Assembly (NCBI GenBank): GCA_964017185.1
Contig: OZ024870.1
Location: forward strand, 22,963,621-23,027,620
Direction of reading: 5' to 3'
Origin: Rugalucina vietnamica
Taxonomy: Eukaryota; Mollusca; Bivalvia; Lucinida; Lucinidae
Length of the DNA: 64,000 nt
Numbering within the stretch: position 1 is the first letter of the stretch; every line of letters begins with the position of its first letter. Below are positions 33,364 to 45,283 of the stretch, in pieces. A program made the position numbers and the translations under genes. The notes under the pieces are model-generated. The model was not told the origin of the DNA. It did not search any database and was given only the letters and a program-made list of their open reading frames with translations.

Positions 33364-33897
33364 CAGTCTGACTGGTCAGCCGTCAAAATGAAGTATCATA
33401 CCCAGTGGTTCATTTTGCCGTCTGACTCCAGCACGTTATCAAAAAGCCAAGCTGTTAGCCACTTTTGGGTGAAAGCCATTATTTACAAAATTACAAGTTT
33501 AAATGCAAAACAAATGGTGTTAAACACTGTAAAACAAAATAATAAACAAACCTCCATTTGAAAATTCATAAAACATATCCAAGTTTTTGTTTATTTTGAT
33601 GATTTCTTAAAAGAATCCATTCATCATGGCTGACCTGGTTTTCTTCAAAAAGTCACCTTGAGAGGGGAGACAATTCTAATTGCGAGCTTCTGATTGGCTC
33701 TCAGAGAGTGACAGAGTGCATGACCTCAGCACCCAGCCATCAACCAATCAGATTAGGAATTCCCATAAAATCAATGTCTAAAAACAGCTTGCAGAGATAT
33801 TAATAGAACTTGGGAAATTTTGATAATGCTGGAGCCAGACGTCAAAATGATAAATCAGTTATTAAAAATTAATTTTGACGGCTGACCCGCCAGACTA
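33364..33897. mobile_element. Small TIR element (hAT-like ends)
   Basis: The ends are CAGTCTGACTGGTCAGCCGTCAAAAT at the left (read as CAGTCTGACTGGTCAGCCG then TCAAAAT) and the complement of ATTTTGACGGCTGACCCGCC plus AGACTA at the right. AGTTT flanks both sides. A second pair, CATTTTGCCGTCTGACTCC / GGAGCCAGACGTCAAAATG, lies just inside. No ORF. Confidence 0.7.
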
Positions 33898-33910
33898 AGT
33901 TTCAGTATGA

Positions 33911-34010
33911 CTATAAAGCGAAAGGAACGTTCCTTTCGCGAAAGGAAGATTTTCACAGGAAAGGAAGATTTTATTTCAAAATTTTTTGAACTCATAATGA
34001 GAAACTTGCC
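33911..34010 (+). mobile_element. Truncated end of the GCGAAAGGAA element
   Basis: CTATAAAGCGAAAGGAACGT, CCTTTCGCGAAAGGAAG and ACTCATAATGAG match the reversed right terminus of 19917-21290 over about 95 bases. It abuts the start of LINE D at about 34012. Confidence 0.8.
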
Positions 34011-34011
34011 C

Positions 34012-34561
34012 TTACAATGTGTATAGAAAAGATAGAACTCTTGGCGGTGGTGGCGTGATGTTACTCATACACAAAAATATTCCTCATATGCTGATTACTG
34101 AATTGGAAAATGCCTCTGATAGTCTGAATCAGTTTGGGTAAAGATATTTGCTAACAAAACTTCCCATTTTGTGTCAAGTTGGTATCGCCTTCCAGATGGT
34201 AAGATAGAGGAACTTGAGTTATTCAATAACCAACTTGAAAAGGTTAAAATGTTACATAAAGGAAACAAACCCCCCTCGCTCCATGTCTTGGGCGATTTTA
34301 ACTTCAGAGATATCGTTTGGCCAGATAGACTCAACAAACAAGGTTTTTCATTGAGCATGTCTGAAGGTGCAAAGTTGGGAGAACTCATTAGTGACCATGA
34401 ATTGGATTAGGTAGTGCACTTCCCCACAAGAGGACAAAACACATTGGATTTGATTATCACTTCACTTCCCGGACAATTTGTTGATATTCATTCCCCCGAC
34501 AGGCTTAGTGATCATGACATTGTCTCTGGAACTTTGAGAATAGTTATTCCCCCCATCATTA
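34012..34561 (+). pseudogene. LINE D endonuclease region
   Basis: Reads GGGGVMLLIHKNIPHM, then after a stop SSWYRLPDGKIEELELFNNQ, HVLGDFNFRDIVWPD, TRGQNTLDLIITSLPGQFVD and DRLSDHDIVSGTL. The GDFNF and SDHD motifs are kept; there are internal stops at about 34141 and 34408. Confidence 0.8.
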
Positions 34562-35673
34562 CAGTGCTACAGATAAGCAGCGTATCTGCGTATTTACCCA
34601 ATTAAAATGTCTTAAAACCCAATTAAGATTTACAGGTCTGCGTACAAAAAAGCAAAAGAAATCTTCGATGCGCAAATCAGATTATTTTCTTTGCGTACAG
34701 CTCTATTTCAATTCATGTCAAAATACAAGATGTTTACCAAATTGTGATTGCACATGCGTGTAATTACAATCGAGCACATGTGTCTATTTTTGGAACTTGG
34801 TTCCCGTTTTACCATTCATACTGTATAGAGCGTCTTGATGATCAAGACTATGAGCCAACAATTTCATCCAATCAATTTTCGCTGCCAGGTTGCGCTAGAG
34901 AATAGACTTGCGCAGTATGAATTATACTTTCAGTTTGACTGGGAGAAAAGGAAGCCCAATTCTTTAGCTTATTTCTTTCAATAATGACCCATCAGATTCA
35001 ATTTCTTGTATGTAAAGTCAAGAACACTTGTTAAAATTTTATTTTTCATTATTTCCAAACAAACAATTCATTGATTCTGCAATTAAAAGCTAAAGAGCAT
35101 CCTAAAATGTTACGCAACCGATCTTTGTTAAACGTACCCCTCCCACTATGCTTGTATTATAGACAGCGTGATGGCTCTGCATCTAGTTGCAATAGTTTAT
35201 ATAAAAAATAGATCAATTTCAGATATCACCTCATTGAGCAAAACACTGTTTTTACAACAGGAAGCAGCTTCCTAAATATTTTATGTCATTTTAAATGTAG
35301 ATTTTTGTCTTTATTGACATTGCATAAAATAGATTTAACAAGTATTAGCTTTTAGAAAAAACTTAATAACATAGACCTATAGCCAGTGATAATTGAGGAT
35401 AACTTTTCAAGTATCACTTACAATGTTATAGCAAATGAGCTGAGATACCTTCAAATCAAGAGGCAAATCATTTATTAATGAAACACATGCTTTTTGTTTT
35501 TAATTTTAACTTTTACTTTCATCATCAATTAGGATACCCAATTCAAAAACGTGAAGTACCCAATTCGAAATTTTATAAATTATATTTTTACCCAATGGAA
35601 TCCAAAATACTCAATTAAGCCAAAAAGAGGTGGGTAAATACCCATTGACCCTCAATCCTTATCTGGAGCACTG
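34562..35673. mobile_element. Non-autonomous hAT element in LINE D
   Basis: The ends are CAGTGCTACAGATAAGCAGC and the complement of ..TTATCTGGAGCACTG, a hAT-type terminus. GTATTTACCCA(ATT) lies just inside both ends. The flanks share CCATCA (left CCATCATTA, right CCATCAAGA); removing the element restores LINE D coding (IPPIKKPKRKVY). No transposase. Confidence 0.82.
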
Positions 35674-36967
35674 CCATCAAGAAACCTAAGAGAAAGGTGT
35701 ATAAATATCAGAAAGGTGAATATGAATCTATGAAAGCTGATGCCCTTAAATTTGCAAAGGAGAAGTATTTCAACAGTTAGTCTGGCACTTTCATCTTTTA
35801 TCCAGGATTCAGTGGATAAACATATCCCATCAAAGACTAGTCGCTCAGTTTCCTCAGTCCCATGGTTAACTCCTGAAATAAGAAGAAAGATTCGCAGAAA
35901 AAATGCAACTCACGCTAAAGCGAAGAAAACTGGAAGTGCAAAATTAAGAACAAAATTTGAAACTTCGAGAAGAGAAATCAAAGCACATATCAGAAAACAG
36001 CATGAGTTGTATGTGAATAACTTGGTTGGTGATGTTAAGGCTAATCCAAGAGATTTTTATCGGTACATAAATAGTCAGAAAAAAGATGTTCAAGGTATCC
36101 CCCCTTTGAAAAAGCGAAATGGAAGTGGTCTTGCTGAATCAGATTTTGAAAAGGCTGGTGAATTCAATGGTCAGTTTACGGATGTGTTCACCAAAACTGA
36201 ACGTAACCAGGTCCCTCCTTTGAATAGAAAAGCCCCGTTCATGGAAGACATAGTGCTATCTAAAGAAGGTCTAACAAAACTTCTCAAAGGTTTGAATCCG
36301 TCGAAAGCTTTAGGCCCTGATGAGCTTCATCTAAGAGTCCTTAAGGAATTGGCATCTGAGCTAGGTCCTGTTTTTGTACATCTTTTTCAACAGTCAATAG
36401 ACTCGGGTGAAATTCCCAAAGAATGGTCTTTAGCAAACATTTGTCCCCTGTTCAAAAAGGCTGACAGGTCTCTTGCTTGCAACTATAGTCCAGTTTCCTT
36501 GATGACCTGCGTACCCTGCAAACTTCTGGAACATAATAATATCATGTCTCATTTGGATCATCATAAGCTTTTGTCAGACAGGCAACATGCATTCAGGAAA
36601 TCCCATAGTTGCGAAACCCAGTTAGCTACAGTGATTGATGATTGGGCAAAAATCTTAGACAATCAAGGTCAGGTTAACTTGATAACATTTATCTTGGATT
36701 TTGAAAAAGCTTTTGACTCTCCTCCGCATGAACTCCTTGACAGCAAATTGTTCAGTTATGGAACTGGTGGGAAGACAATTAAATGGATTGATGCCTTCCT
36801 TTGCTATAGACAACAAAGAGTTGTGGTTAATGGCGTTAAATCAGGCTGGGCTCCTGTTGTATCTGCATCTAGTTGCAGATTCTTGGCCCCCTTGTTGTTT
36901 TCGTTGCATATAAATGATATCACCTCGGAAATTGAATCGGAAATCAGACTCTTTGCTGATGATTATG
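35674..36967 (+). pseudogene. LINE D reverse transcriptase, N-terminal half
   Basis: Long open stretch from about 35760. It includes LTPEIRRKIRRKNATHAKAK, FYRYINSQKK, LLKGLNPSKALGPDELHLRV, IPKEWSLANICPLFKKADRS, DRQHAFRKSHSCETQLATVI, LITFILDFEKAFDSPPHELL and HINDITSEIESEIRLFADD. It is cut immediately after the ADD catalytic box. Confidence 0.85.
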
Positions 36968-37361
36968 TCTTCCCAACCGAAGGTGGGGGACATATTGTTT
37001 TTGGTGCGGATCCCGTCGGCGTCCGCGTAGCTTCTTTCCGACGCGATATCTTTTGTTGAACCAGTGGATGGTTTTTGACCAAACTTGCAAAGATACATGG
37101 TTGGGAGGGGGGAAAGAGTTGATTAGATTTTGGTGACCTTGACCTCATTTTCAAGGTCACCAGCCCATGAAAACTGATCAAATTAGGTTTCCCGACGCGA
37201 TATCTTCTGAACAAATGAATGGATTTTGACCAAACTTGCACAAGAGCATTGTTTGGAGGAGGCTCAGAGTTGATTAGATTTTGGTGACCTTGATCTAATT
37301 TTCAAGGTCACGAGTCCATAAAAACTGTTGAAATTAGTCTTTCCAACGCAATATCTTGTAA
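36968..37361 (+). repeat. Satellite S3, left part (about 150-bp units)
   Basis: Starts with CCGAAGGTGGGGGACATATT. Two-plus units of TTTTGACCAAACTTGCACA ... TTTTGGTGACCTTGACCT ... CAAGGTCAC follow. The array resumes after the foldback element at 45284. Confidence 0.8.
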
Positions 37362-37690
37362 GAGATTCACTTCTGGTAAGTTTCGAGTTTCTAGTTGAAA
37401 AAAGCGAGTTTCTTGTTAAAAAGCGAGTTTCTACGAAAAGCGAGTATCGAGTTAAGAAAAGCGAGTTTCTAGTTATGAAAAGCGAGTTTCTAGTTATGAA
37501 AAGCGAGTATCGAGTTAAGAAATGAAAAAGCGAGTTTCGAGTTAAGAAAAGCGAGTTTCGAGTTGAAAAAAGTGAGTATCGAGTTAACAAAAGCGAGTTT
37601 CGAGTTGAAAAAAGCGAGTATCGAGATAAGAAAAGCGAGTATCGAGTTAATGTTTTTTGTTGGTGGTGGTGGTGATGTTGGTGTTTCCTT

Positions 37691-38418
37691 ATTACCAATA
37701 TATGTACAAAAGTTTCAAATATGCCATGTCATTTGTACATAACGGATTGATCTGAGGCTCAAGATCTGAGGTCGAAGAACATCATTTCATTAAAGTCAGA
37801 TGTACCGTTACATCGCGCCATTTTGAACGTGCGTTGCGCAGGTCGAATCGTCAAAAATAAGGCACGACAGTTACCCGTGTTAACTCGTTTTTCGTATGAT
37901 TTCTAACTAGAAAGACTTAGAAAACAGCATTCTGTATCATTTTCGTCTTCATTTTGGTAGCTTATTTTCATAGCAGCTGTATGCAAAATTAAACCGAAAA
38001 TCTGGCCATCAGAAACCATTATGGCGTCCGTGACTTCCGCGAAAAATAAGTTCCCCTACTTACGACATACTTACGATGATCTTAAGACGACAACTTTAAA
38101 ATTTAAGACCTCGCTATTCCAGTAACTCATAGCTTTCGCATCGTCCTCTTAACGTTAAGATCACCTTAGCGCTTAAGTTGAACTGTTTATTAAGAATTCA
38201 CGTGCAAAACCTGAAATGACTGTCCCGTTTTGTATTGGCATATGGGCCATTGTTTTTTGGCCAGGGCAAAAGAAAGAAAAGAAACAGTGGACAAACTAAA
38301 TGAATTAGGACAGCATTTGTTTTTTGAGCTTCTCAGTATCCAAGCAGAAACCGATAACAACGCCGATCAGACTGCCCGATTCACACGTCAAAGCAGTCTC
38401 TCCCTCTGAATTTTACTA
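37691..38418. other. Interior of foldback element, no gene seen
   Basis: Contains CTTAAG/CTTACGA-rich sequence at 38060-38180, resembling the complement of 39245-39390. No coding signal. Confidence 0.45.
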
Positions 38419-38645
38419 AAGGTTTCGTCACACATAAGCGAAAATCGCTCGACGCAGACTTGAGTATACTTGCGTTTAATTGCGTGTTATATTTACTGCT
38501 TTACGTCCCTTTCAACAGTCAACGTCTCGACATGACCAAAGCTGTTTACTCGGGACGTATAGCAATAAATCAAACGAAAAACTATATGTCGCAATTAAAC
38601 GCAAGTCTACGTCGAGAGATTTTCGCTTATGTGTGACGAGACCTT
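38419..38645. mobile_element. 227-bp TIR MITE (AAGGTTTCGTCACACATAAG)
   Basis: TIRs of about 40 bases: AAGGTTTCGTCACACATAAG + CGAAAATCGCTCGACGCAGA and the complement of ..CTACGTCGAGAGATTTTCGC + TTATGTGTGACGAGACCTT. No ORF and no clear target duplication. Confidence 0.85.
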
Positions 38646-38818
38646 CAGAACGAATAATATATAGTTTAGTCCAGTATTAGGATTTGTGCAGGATTTGTGC
38701 AGCCTGATTAGTCTTTGCTTTGAGCACAGCTGACAGTTACATGCCAAAGAACAATTTAAACCGAGTTGCGTGCGCGAATGCAAATACGCCGACACTGCCG
38801 AACTTCCGATATTAGATT

Positions 38819-38819
38819 C

Positions 38820-38854
<35 letters not shown>

Positions 38855-38860
38855 TTTTAA
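38819..38860. repeat. (TTTA)n microsatellite
   Basis: Ten uninterrupted ATTT repeats. Confidence 0.95.
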
Positions 38861-40359
38861 GATAATTCATTTACATAATTTAAATGTTTGAGAAGGAAGT
38901 TCTTTTGACATCTCAGTCGCTCTTGAAACATTTTCAGGGTCGACTCAACTTAACAATGAGTAGCACTTAGTCTGGGACAGCGCCAGATACAGCAGTGGCA
39001 GTAGTAGTAGTAAAGTGGTGATGTACTAGTTGCTGTTGTAGTAACAACAGTAGTGCAACACCATATGCAAAATATGGTACATAAACGTAGCTACGTAAAC
39101 CATATTATTATTTCCATATTACTTATTAAATTGGATTGCACCACAGCGATACACAGCATCATAACATGCTGCATCAGCAACATAAAAATAACAATAAATT
39201 TGATCAAAAAGGGCGAAAATGATAACTTTGTCAAAGGTGTCACCTTGTAAGATAAGATGACGCTAAGGTGGACTTGAGTTGACCTTAAAGTTACGATACT
39301 GTTAAGATTGCTTCCAGTTAGTCACCATAATCCTTAAGAGATGCGTAAGTTGGTCGTAAGATGATCTTAAGGCTTAAGATGGCTTCGAGTTACTATACCA
39401 ACCATAGGGTCCCCAACTCAGGCAAGTAGCAACTTTATCAACAACAATGGGTTGCGGCCAAAGTCATTTACCGTCTTGCATTCTTTAGTTGCCTAGCTAC
39501 CAGACCTGACATTGTGACACGCATTTGAAAGAATCACTGAGCTGAGTAGCATATTAAAGTTTGTTTGTTGGTACATTAGAAATGCAAAGGTGGTAAAGCT
39601 TTAGTTTTATTTAGATTTTGTCGTTAATTCTGGAATGACCCTCGAACTGGATGTACATCGCTCGCAAGACGAGGCACCGAGGTTATAAAACTTTTTCATG
39701 CCGTGACTGAACATGTATTTAAACTGTTCTTAAATATTCAAATAGCAGAAATCAACGAAAGTTTATATCTCAGTTGAGTTAAGCATGTAAAATAAATATA
39801 ACCACGGGGCCAGATGTTAGGCGCTAACACTAAACGACAGCGTTACGAGCGCGTGTCTCAAAGACAGCATTACAGTAAATTTTAAGAGTGCTTCGAATTA
39901 TAAAAATTTCGTACGCATTTTTGCCATAAAATTGGTAATTTTGAAAATCTCGAAAACAAAGCTGGGGATGGTATTGTATTCTTTTCATCTGTGTGATGGG
40001 GTTTCAATATACACTCGTATACTATTCAAGTATCTGGTTTTAAAATCACATCCAAGGTTTAAAGTCTTTTCATATTTTCCAGAAGGATTTTGAGAGTACC
40101 TCGAACCCCAAAATACCATAACTTTATCGGGTCCAAGATAGTACTTTGAAAGTGTATGTATTTGGATAGCAGGCCTATATATTCTGGCATTCAATGTAAA
40201 CGCACAGCCTACAAAATTGTCAAATATTCAGAATTCATTCAGTGTTTCCGTTTCGAAATTTTGGATTTCTGTACCTTGATATCCCGTCGACATGTTCACA
40301 GTATCATGTGGTCATTAATGTTCCAGGTACAACGCAGCAAACACGGCCGTACAAAATTC
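38861..40359. other. Interior of foldback element, no gene seen
   Basis: Includes a GTAGTAGTAGTA stretch near 39003 and a CTTAAG-rich block 39245-39400. No ORF with recognisable motifs. Confidence 0.45.
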
Positions 40360-41190
40360 AAATTCAAATTCAAATATTTTATTGTTTCACCTCAATAATG
40401 AGACATTCACAATAATAAATATATATATGTATCAATCAAAATACATGTAACGCATGAACATGACAAGAAAATCGCACACAAACACACATACATTCTCCAG
40501 TCAAATGATTTAACATGAGCAAATGATGAAGTAACAAAAATGTCAATTTATGCATTTTGTACTAAATGACAAAATTTTGCGACGGCTCTTACAATAGGGC
40601 CATTGGAATTCATTAGGTAGTTGAACTGTTCCTTACTATGTAACTTCTCAAAGTTACTACAGTTACTTTTTATGACTTCAAATAAATCGGTCCTAGGGGC
40701 TTTATGCTTCAAGCATGTTAATAAAACATGAATTTCATCCTCGACTTGTAATATCTGATGCCTTTTGCAAAATTCACAATATCTTTCGTTGCGTGGGATT
40801 TTATAATACCTCCCTCTCTCAATTGCTAGCCTATGATTGCTTATCCTTATTTTTTGTATAACTTGCCCTATGAGCCCTATTTGTAATATCATTAAAATAA
40901 TTTTCCTGTATAAAGTTGCTTTTGAAAGATCTATAGGAATCCATCTTACTAAAACTATCAATACCATTTATCCAGTACTTGATATAAAGATCACATAGTT
41001 TATTGCGTAACAGTACAACCGCTTCTTGTGATATGTGTTCGGCATCAATATTTATCATTTTACATAAAGATTTTACAAAAGTAACCCATGAAAATACTCC
41101 CTCATTATTCAGAGTGGTGGATAGAGAAAGAGCTTCACGTAACAGGGTGTTCTCGGAACTTTGCAAAAGGAAATCACAGAGTCAGCATCC
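40360..41190 (-). mobile_element. LINE E fragment (ORF2 C-terminus, minus strand)
   Basis: Reads on the minus strand WVTFVKSLCKMINIDAEHIS, KYWINGIDSFSKMDSYRSF, then after a frame break IERGRYYKIPRNERYCEFC, VEDEIHVLLTCLKHKAPRTD. This is the post-RT region with CxxC..H..C zinc knuckle common in aquatic-invertebrate LINEs. The 3' tail is (CAAATT)n-like at 40362-40377. Confidence 0.75.
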
Positions 41191-42159
41191 AAATTGGGAT
41201 CCTCCAAATTGTCAGTTTTGCGAAAACCTCCATTTACGTGTTTAAAAGTATGTGGATACATTTCACTACTTGTCAAGAATTTCACAGAGCTTTTAAAGCG
41301 TCATTTGTGCAATGCTTGAGCCACCGCATCAGAAAACCAACATTCTGCATATGCGAACAGAAGATAGTACTTCGCTACACGGATAATACAGACCCTCTAA
41401 TTCTTTTAAAAATACCATATAAATTTCAAGCCTTTAGCTATCTGTCATCTCTGTTTGAACAGCCCGGTTTCTGTTGGATATGGTCTGAAGCCATGTTTGT
41501 TCTCTCACGGGGCAGCTCCTTGGACGTTAAAACAGAATTTTAATCGACGTATGAATATCGAGATTTTTTTTTTTTCATTGACAATACAGAATAACCACAA
41601 AATGGGCTAGGAGACTTTCTGTCTGTAAAACGTGTTCATTACTCCATTTTGTGCCTGAGTACAAACTTTTCCTGAATAACGTCGGTAACTGGTAAACTCG
41701 TACCCGAGTCAACTCGTATCCAAGTCAACCGCTTGCCTAAAATCAAAGACACCCGGAGCTAAGCTGGGTAATTGTTCCACAGCGTTCAGGTTGACAGCTG
41801 ACCATAGAATTTAGAAGTTTGGACGCAGTATTCCTGCTGGAAGCGCTGAAATGACGTCGGTGATGTGACGTTTTGAACCAGGCGTTTTTGACGCTTTGCA
41901 TAATTATGTTAGTGTGTGTAACCAAAATCGACCTTGAACAGAACGTTCGGGTCAAATATTGGGCGTTTTTGAGCGAATTTCGTCAGACCTGTCCATCTTG
42001 ATGCTTACATAGTGATGCGTATGGCGTTTGAAATCACCATCTCTGGTGTCGCGTTTTAGCAGTTTAATTGACTTAACCACTTTCAACAAGAATTACAAAA
42101 CTGCCATTTTAAGTACGCGCGGAATTTTGTAGGCCGATGCAACATCACGTGCAAAGGTG

Positions 42160-42190
<31 letters not shown>

Positions 42191-43012
42191 CAAACTGCCT
42201 TTTCAGTGAAGAACAAATACACATTACAGTTTCGGAGATGTGTGAATATTACGGCTATATACATGAAAAAAGCCCTGAGGAAGGGACAGGCAACCCTCTG
42301 GGGCCCAAAGATTTTCGTAAACATAAATAAAATGTCCACTTTGCTCATTCCCAGCAAGTTTTCTGCCATTAAATGACAACTTCCCACTTTTCCCCATTCA
42401 AATGCATAGGCGACCTTAATATTGACAGTGCCGTAAAATAGGTCAAGGTCACCCTAGGGTCGTGATTTATATAAACTTTGTAGAGTTCCTTACCCTGATG
42501 CTTCATGTCAAGTTTTAAAATCACAGACCTTCTGGTTCTAGAGATGTAGATTTTTAATGGTTTATAAACTTTCGTTCCCCCTTCTTAAGGATGCTCCACA
42601 CGAATTTTGACTTTGATTGGCCAAGCGGTTTCAGAGACCTTTGAAAATGTGAACGACGGACAGACTCACCTCATGACCCTTCAGCTCAGTTGAGCAGATA
42701 GTGCCCTTGTTTGGTATATTTATATTGGTACACAGGTGCAGTAATGGCTATGCCCAGAGAAAAGGAAAATATATCAACTGAATTTTTCAATGTTTTATCT
42801 TGATTTACACCATTATCATAAGAGAGGCAATCAATTAGATGAAGATCAACTTATCGGGTAGATTTATTATAGACAAATGCAACTGAATGAGATAAACTGT
42901 CCAGTCAAAAACGGTTATTGGCAAATCAACATCTTTCCGTGTGACACACCTACGAATAGGACAAGTGACCTTTCCATTTTCGCAAAACACGCTCACTGAC
43001 CTTGGTTTTGAT
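41191..43012. other. Interior of foldback element; dispersed repeat pieces, no gene
   Basis: T-runs at 41568 and 42167-42190. At 42400-42720 a bivalve-type dispersed repeat carries TAGGTCAAGGTCACCCTAGG and ends CTCAGTTGAGCAGATAGTGCCC. No exon was supported. Confidence 0.45.
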
Positions 43013-43125
43013 TCAAAAAGCGAGTTTGGAGTTAAAAAAAAGCGAGTTTCTTGTTAAGAAAGCGAGTATCGAGTTAACAAAAGCGAGTTTCGAGTTAATA
43101 AAAGCGAGTATCGAGTTGACAGTTT
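43013..43125 (+). repeat. Internal AAAGCGAGTTTCGAG minisatellite block
   Basis: Five units of AAAAGCGAGT(T/A)TCGAGTTAA in the orientation of the left TIR. This third block suggests an internal terminus from a nested or rearranged sister element. Confidence 0.8.
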
Positions 43126-43432
43126 TAGCGTATTTGTTTGAATGCTCAGAATAAAATGCACATAACTCACAGTTTGAGACCATTACGAGTTTGAAAAACG
43201 AAGATGTAGCTGTGTGCTATAGTTGTTTAAAGCCGCTACCAAATGGGTCAGAAGTCGACTCAAACAACATAATCCATGACCAAATCATACAATTTTTTCA
43301 CGTGTTGTTTACACATGGCTTTTTGCACTTTCAATATCGACAAACAGACCTGTCATTGCTAGCGTTACATTGTATGATAAATAGTCGCCGCTCTGAAAGA
43401 CGCATTTCAAGTAAGAAAAAGCAAGTCCAGGA

Positions 43433-44697
43433 ATGAACATGAAAATTGACAATACGTATGAAGAGCAAGATGACCAGCTCTTTCCCAGGAAAGTAGCCAT
43501 CCGGCTAGCTTCAACTAAAAACAGAAATAATTGTATTCAACAGAATCTGACAGACCAAACATCAAACGTAAAGAATCACAATAGAACCGCCTTGGAAAGG
43601 TCAGTAGTAAAGTATTTACTGGAGGGCTTATAACTTTTTGACTTGATACAAACCTCGCCCTTAGTCTACTGTGAATCAATAACAAAAAATTGTTTGGTTC
43701 TTATAGAAGCTTCCTAACTCATCGTCAATGAATCATCACAGAAACAACAAATGTAAACATTCAGATGAAGCAGAGACGAGGACTCAACAGTAACGACGAC
43801 TCTGAAATACCGGAGCAAAAGAAAACAACTTTTTAAACCCCGATGGACCCGACAGAACAAATACTCATGTTTTATTATTAATATTATTATTTTTGGCTTC
43901 TGAGTCACCAGCTGTTGGGAAAGAGCTGATGTTTCGGTTAACCATATTTGTTTGATAGTAGGTCTGTATGGTATGGTCTTTAAGAAATTGTAGAGACCAG
44001 GGTTTTGATAGGAACTCGCCGATATCAGAGCAATAACCCAATGTTATGAGTGCTTTCACACAAAAATGGCTCTTAAGGATAAGGTTGAGGAGGGAATACA
44101 TTAAGGCAAAAGAATTTTTTTCAGATTTAATACATAAAACGTAACACAGTAAAAGTAAAAAAAAGAACTCCTATGCTTAAATACAAGTGTTACTAATATT
44201 AGAAGACATACATTGGTTCTCAGATTCATAAAGAGTCGGACCCAATTTATAGTTTCTCTTTAATAAACACGAGTGCTTTAAGTGTATCGAATTTAATTAA
44301 TCACTTAGTACTCGTCTAGTAATTACTTTGTTTATGACACACCAAGGTATACTGTGGCACCCTTTGGGTTGCCATAAACGAGAAAACAAAATAAAAATGA
44401 TAATGTCGCTTAAAGCTTGGTGTCGCTGTGAAGCTTCTATAAGAACCGCATTTTTGTTATAGAATCACAGTAGACTAAGTGCGAGGTTTCGACTATGTAC
44501 AAACGTTTTAAGCCCTCCAGTTCATACTTTCCTGACCATTCCAAGGCGGTTCTGTTGATTCTTTACGCTTATTGTTTGGTCTGTCGGCTTCTGTTGCATA
44601 CACGTTTTTATTTTTAGTTGAAGCTGGAAGGATGGCTACCTTAATAATTCCTGGGAAAGAGATAGTCATCTTGCTCTTCATATGTATTGTCACTTTT
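43433..44697. mobile_element. Foldback element related to repeat R1
   Basis: The left arm (43433-43770) and the complement of the right arm (44400-44697) share GACAATACGTATGAAGAGCA, CTTTCCCAGGAA, ACCGCCTTGGAA and CTTAGTCTACTGTGA. The segment 43690-43840 (TCAATGAATCATCA, ACGAGGACTCAACAG, CCGGAGCAAAAGAAAA) is homologous to R1. No ORF. Confidence 0.75.
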
Positions 44698-44870
44698 ATC
44701 AGCCCCGTTAGCTCAAGTGGTAGAGCGGCCCAGTGGTAGAGCGTTCGCTTCGGGATTGGGAGGTCAGGGTTCGAAGCTGGGCCGCGCCATACCAAAGGCA
44801 TTAAAATGGTACCAGTGGCTACCTTGCTTGGCGCTCAGTATTATAAGGCAAGTAAAGTTTATGTTCGTTC
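44697..44870 (+). mobile_element. tRNA-derived SINE with duplicated A-box region
   Basis: GTTAGCTCAAGTGGTAGAGC followed by a second AGTGGTAGAGCGTTCGC, then the B box GGGTTCGAAGC. The body is CATACCAAAGGCATTAAAAT and CAGTGGCTACCTTGCTTGGC, the same family as 4985/6363. Confidence 0.8.
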
Positions 44871-45283
44871 GAAAATAGAAGGAAACAACACACCACCAAC
44901 AACAAAAAACATTAACTCGATACTCGCTTTTTTCAACTCGAAACTCGCTTTTCTTAACTCGATACTCGCTTTTTCAACTCGAAACTCGCTTTTTTCATTT
45001 TTTAACTCGATACTCACTTTTCTTAACTCGATACTCGCTTTTCATGACTCGAAACTCGCTTTTCATAACTCGAAACTCGCTTTTCATAACTCGAAACTCG
45101 CTTTTTCATTTCTTAACTCGATACTCGCTTTTCTTAACTCGATACTCGCTTTTCTAAACTCGATACTCGCTTTTTCATTTCTTAAACTCGATACTCGCTT
45201 TTGTTAACAAGAAACTCGCTTTTGTTAACTAGAAACTCGCTTTTGATAACTAGAAACTCGATACTGTAAAAAAAGAACTCCTC

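Larger units (their letters stand above)
37362..45283. mobile_element. 7.9 kb foldback element with minisatellite TIRs, 9-bp target duplication
   Basis: The termini are GAGATTCACTTCTGGTAAGT and the complement of ..AAAAAAAGAACTCCTC. Inside each, 12 or more units of (A)AAAGCGAGTTTCGAGTTAAG are in opposite orientation (37380-37650 and 44915-45265). An inner GTTTTTTGTTGGTGGTG motif is shared by both. The flanks are ATCTTGTAA at 37353-37361 and 45284-45292, exact, interrupting satellite S3. The interior has no long ORF; it holds MITEs, a LINE fragment, a SINE and another foldback. It is probably non-autonomous. Confidence 0.88.

Noticed and set aside
37380-37650. Regularly spaced AAAGCGAGTTTCGAG units resembling a CRISPR array
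   Set aside because: No spacers, direct adjacency of units, eukaryotic context and an inverted matching array at the far end: these are transposon termini.
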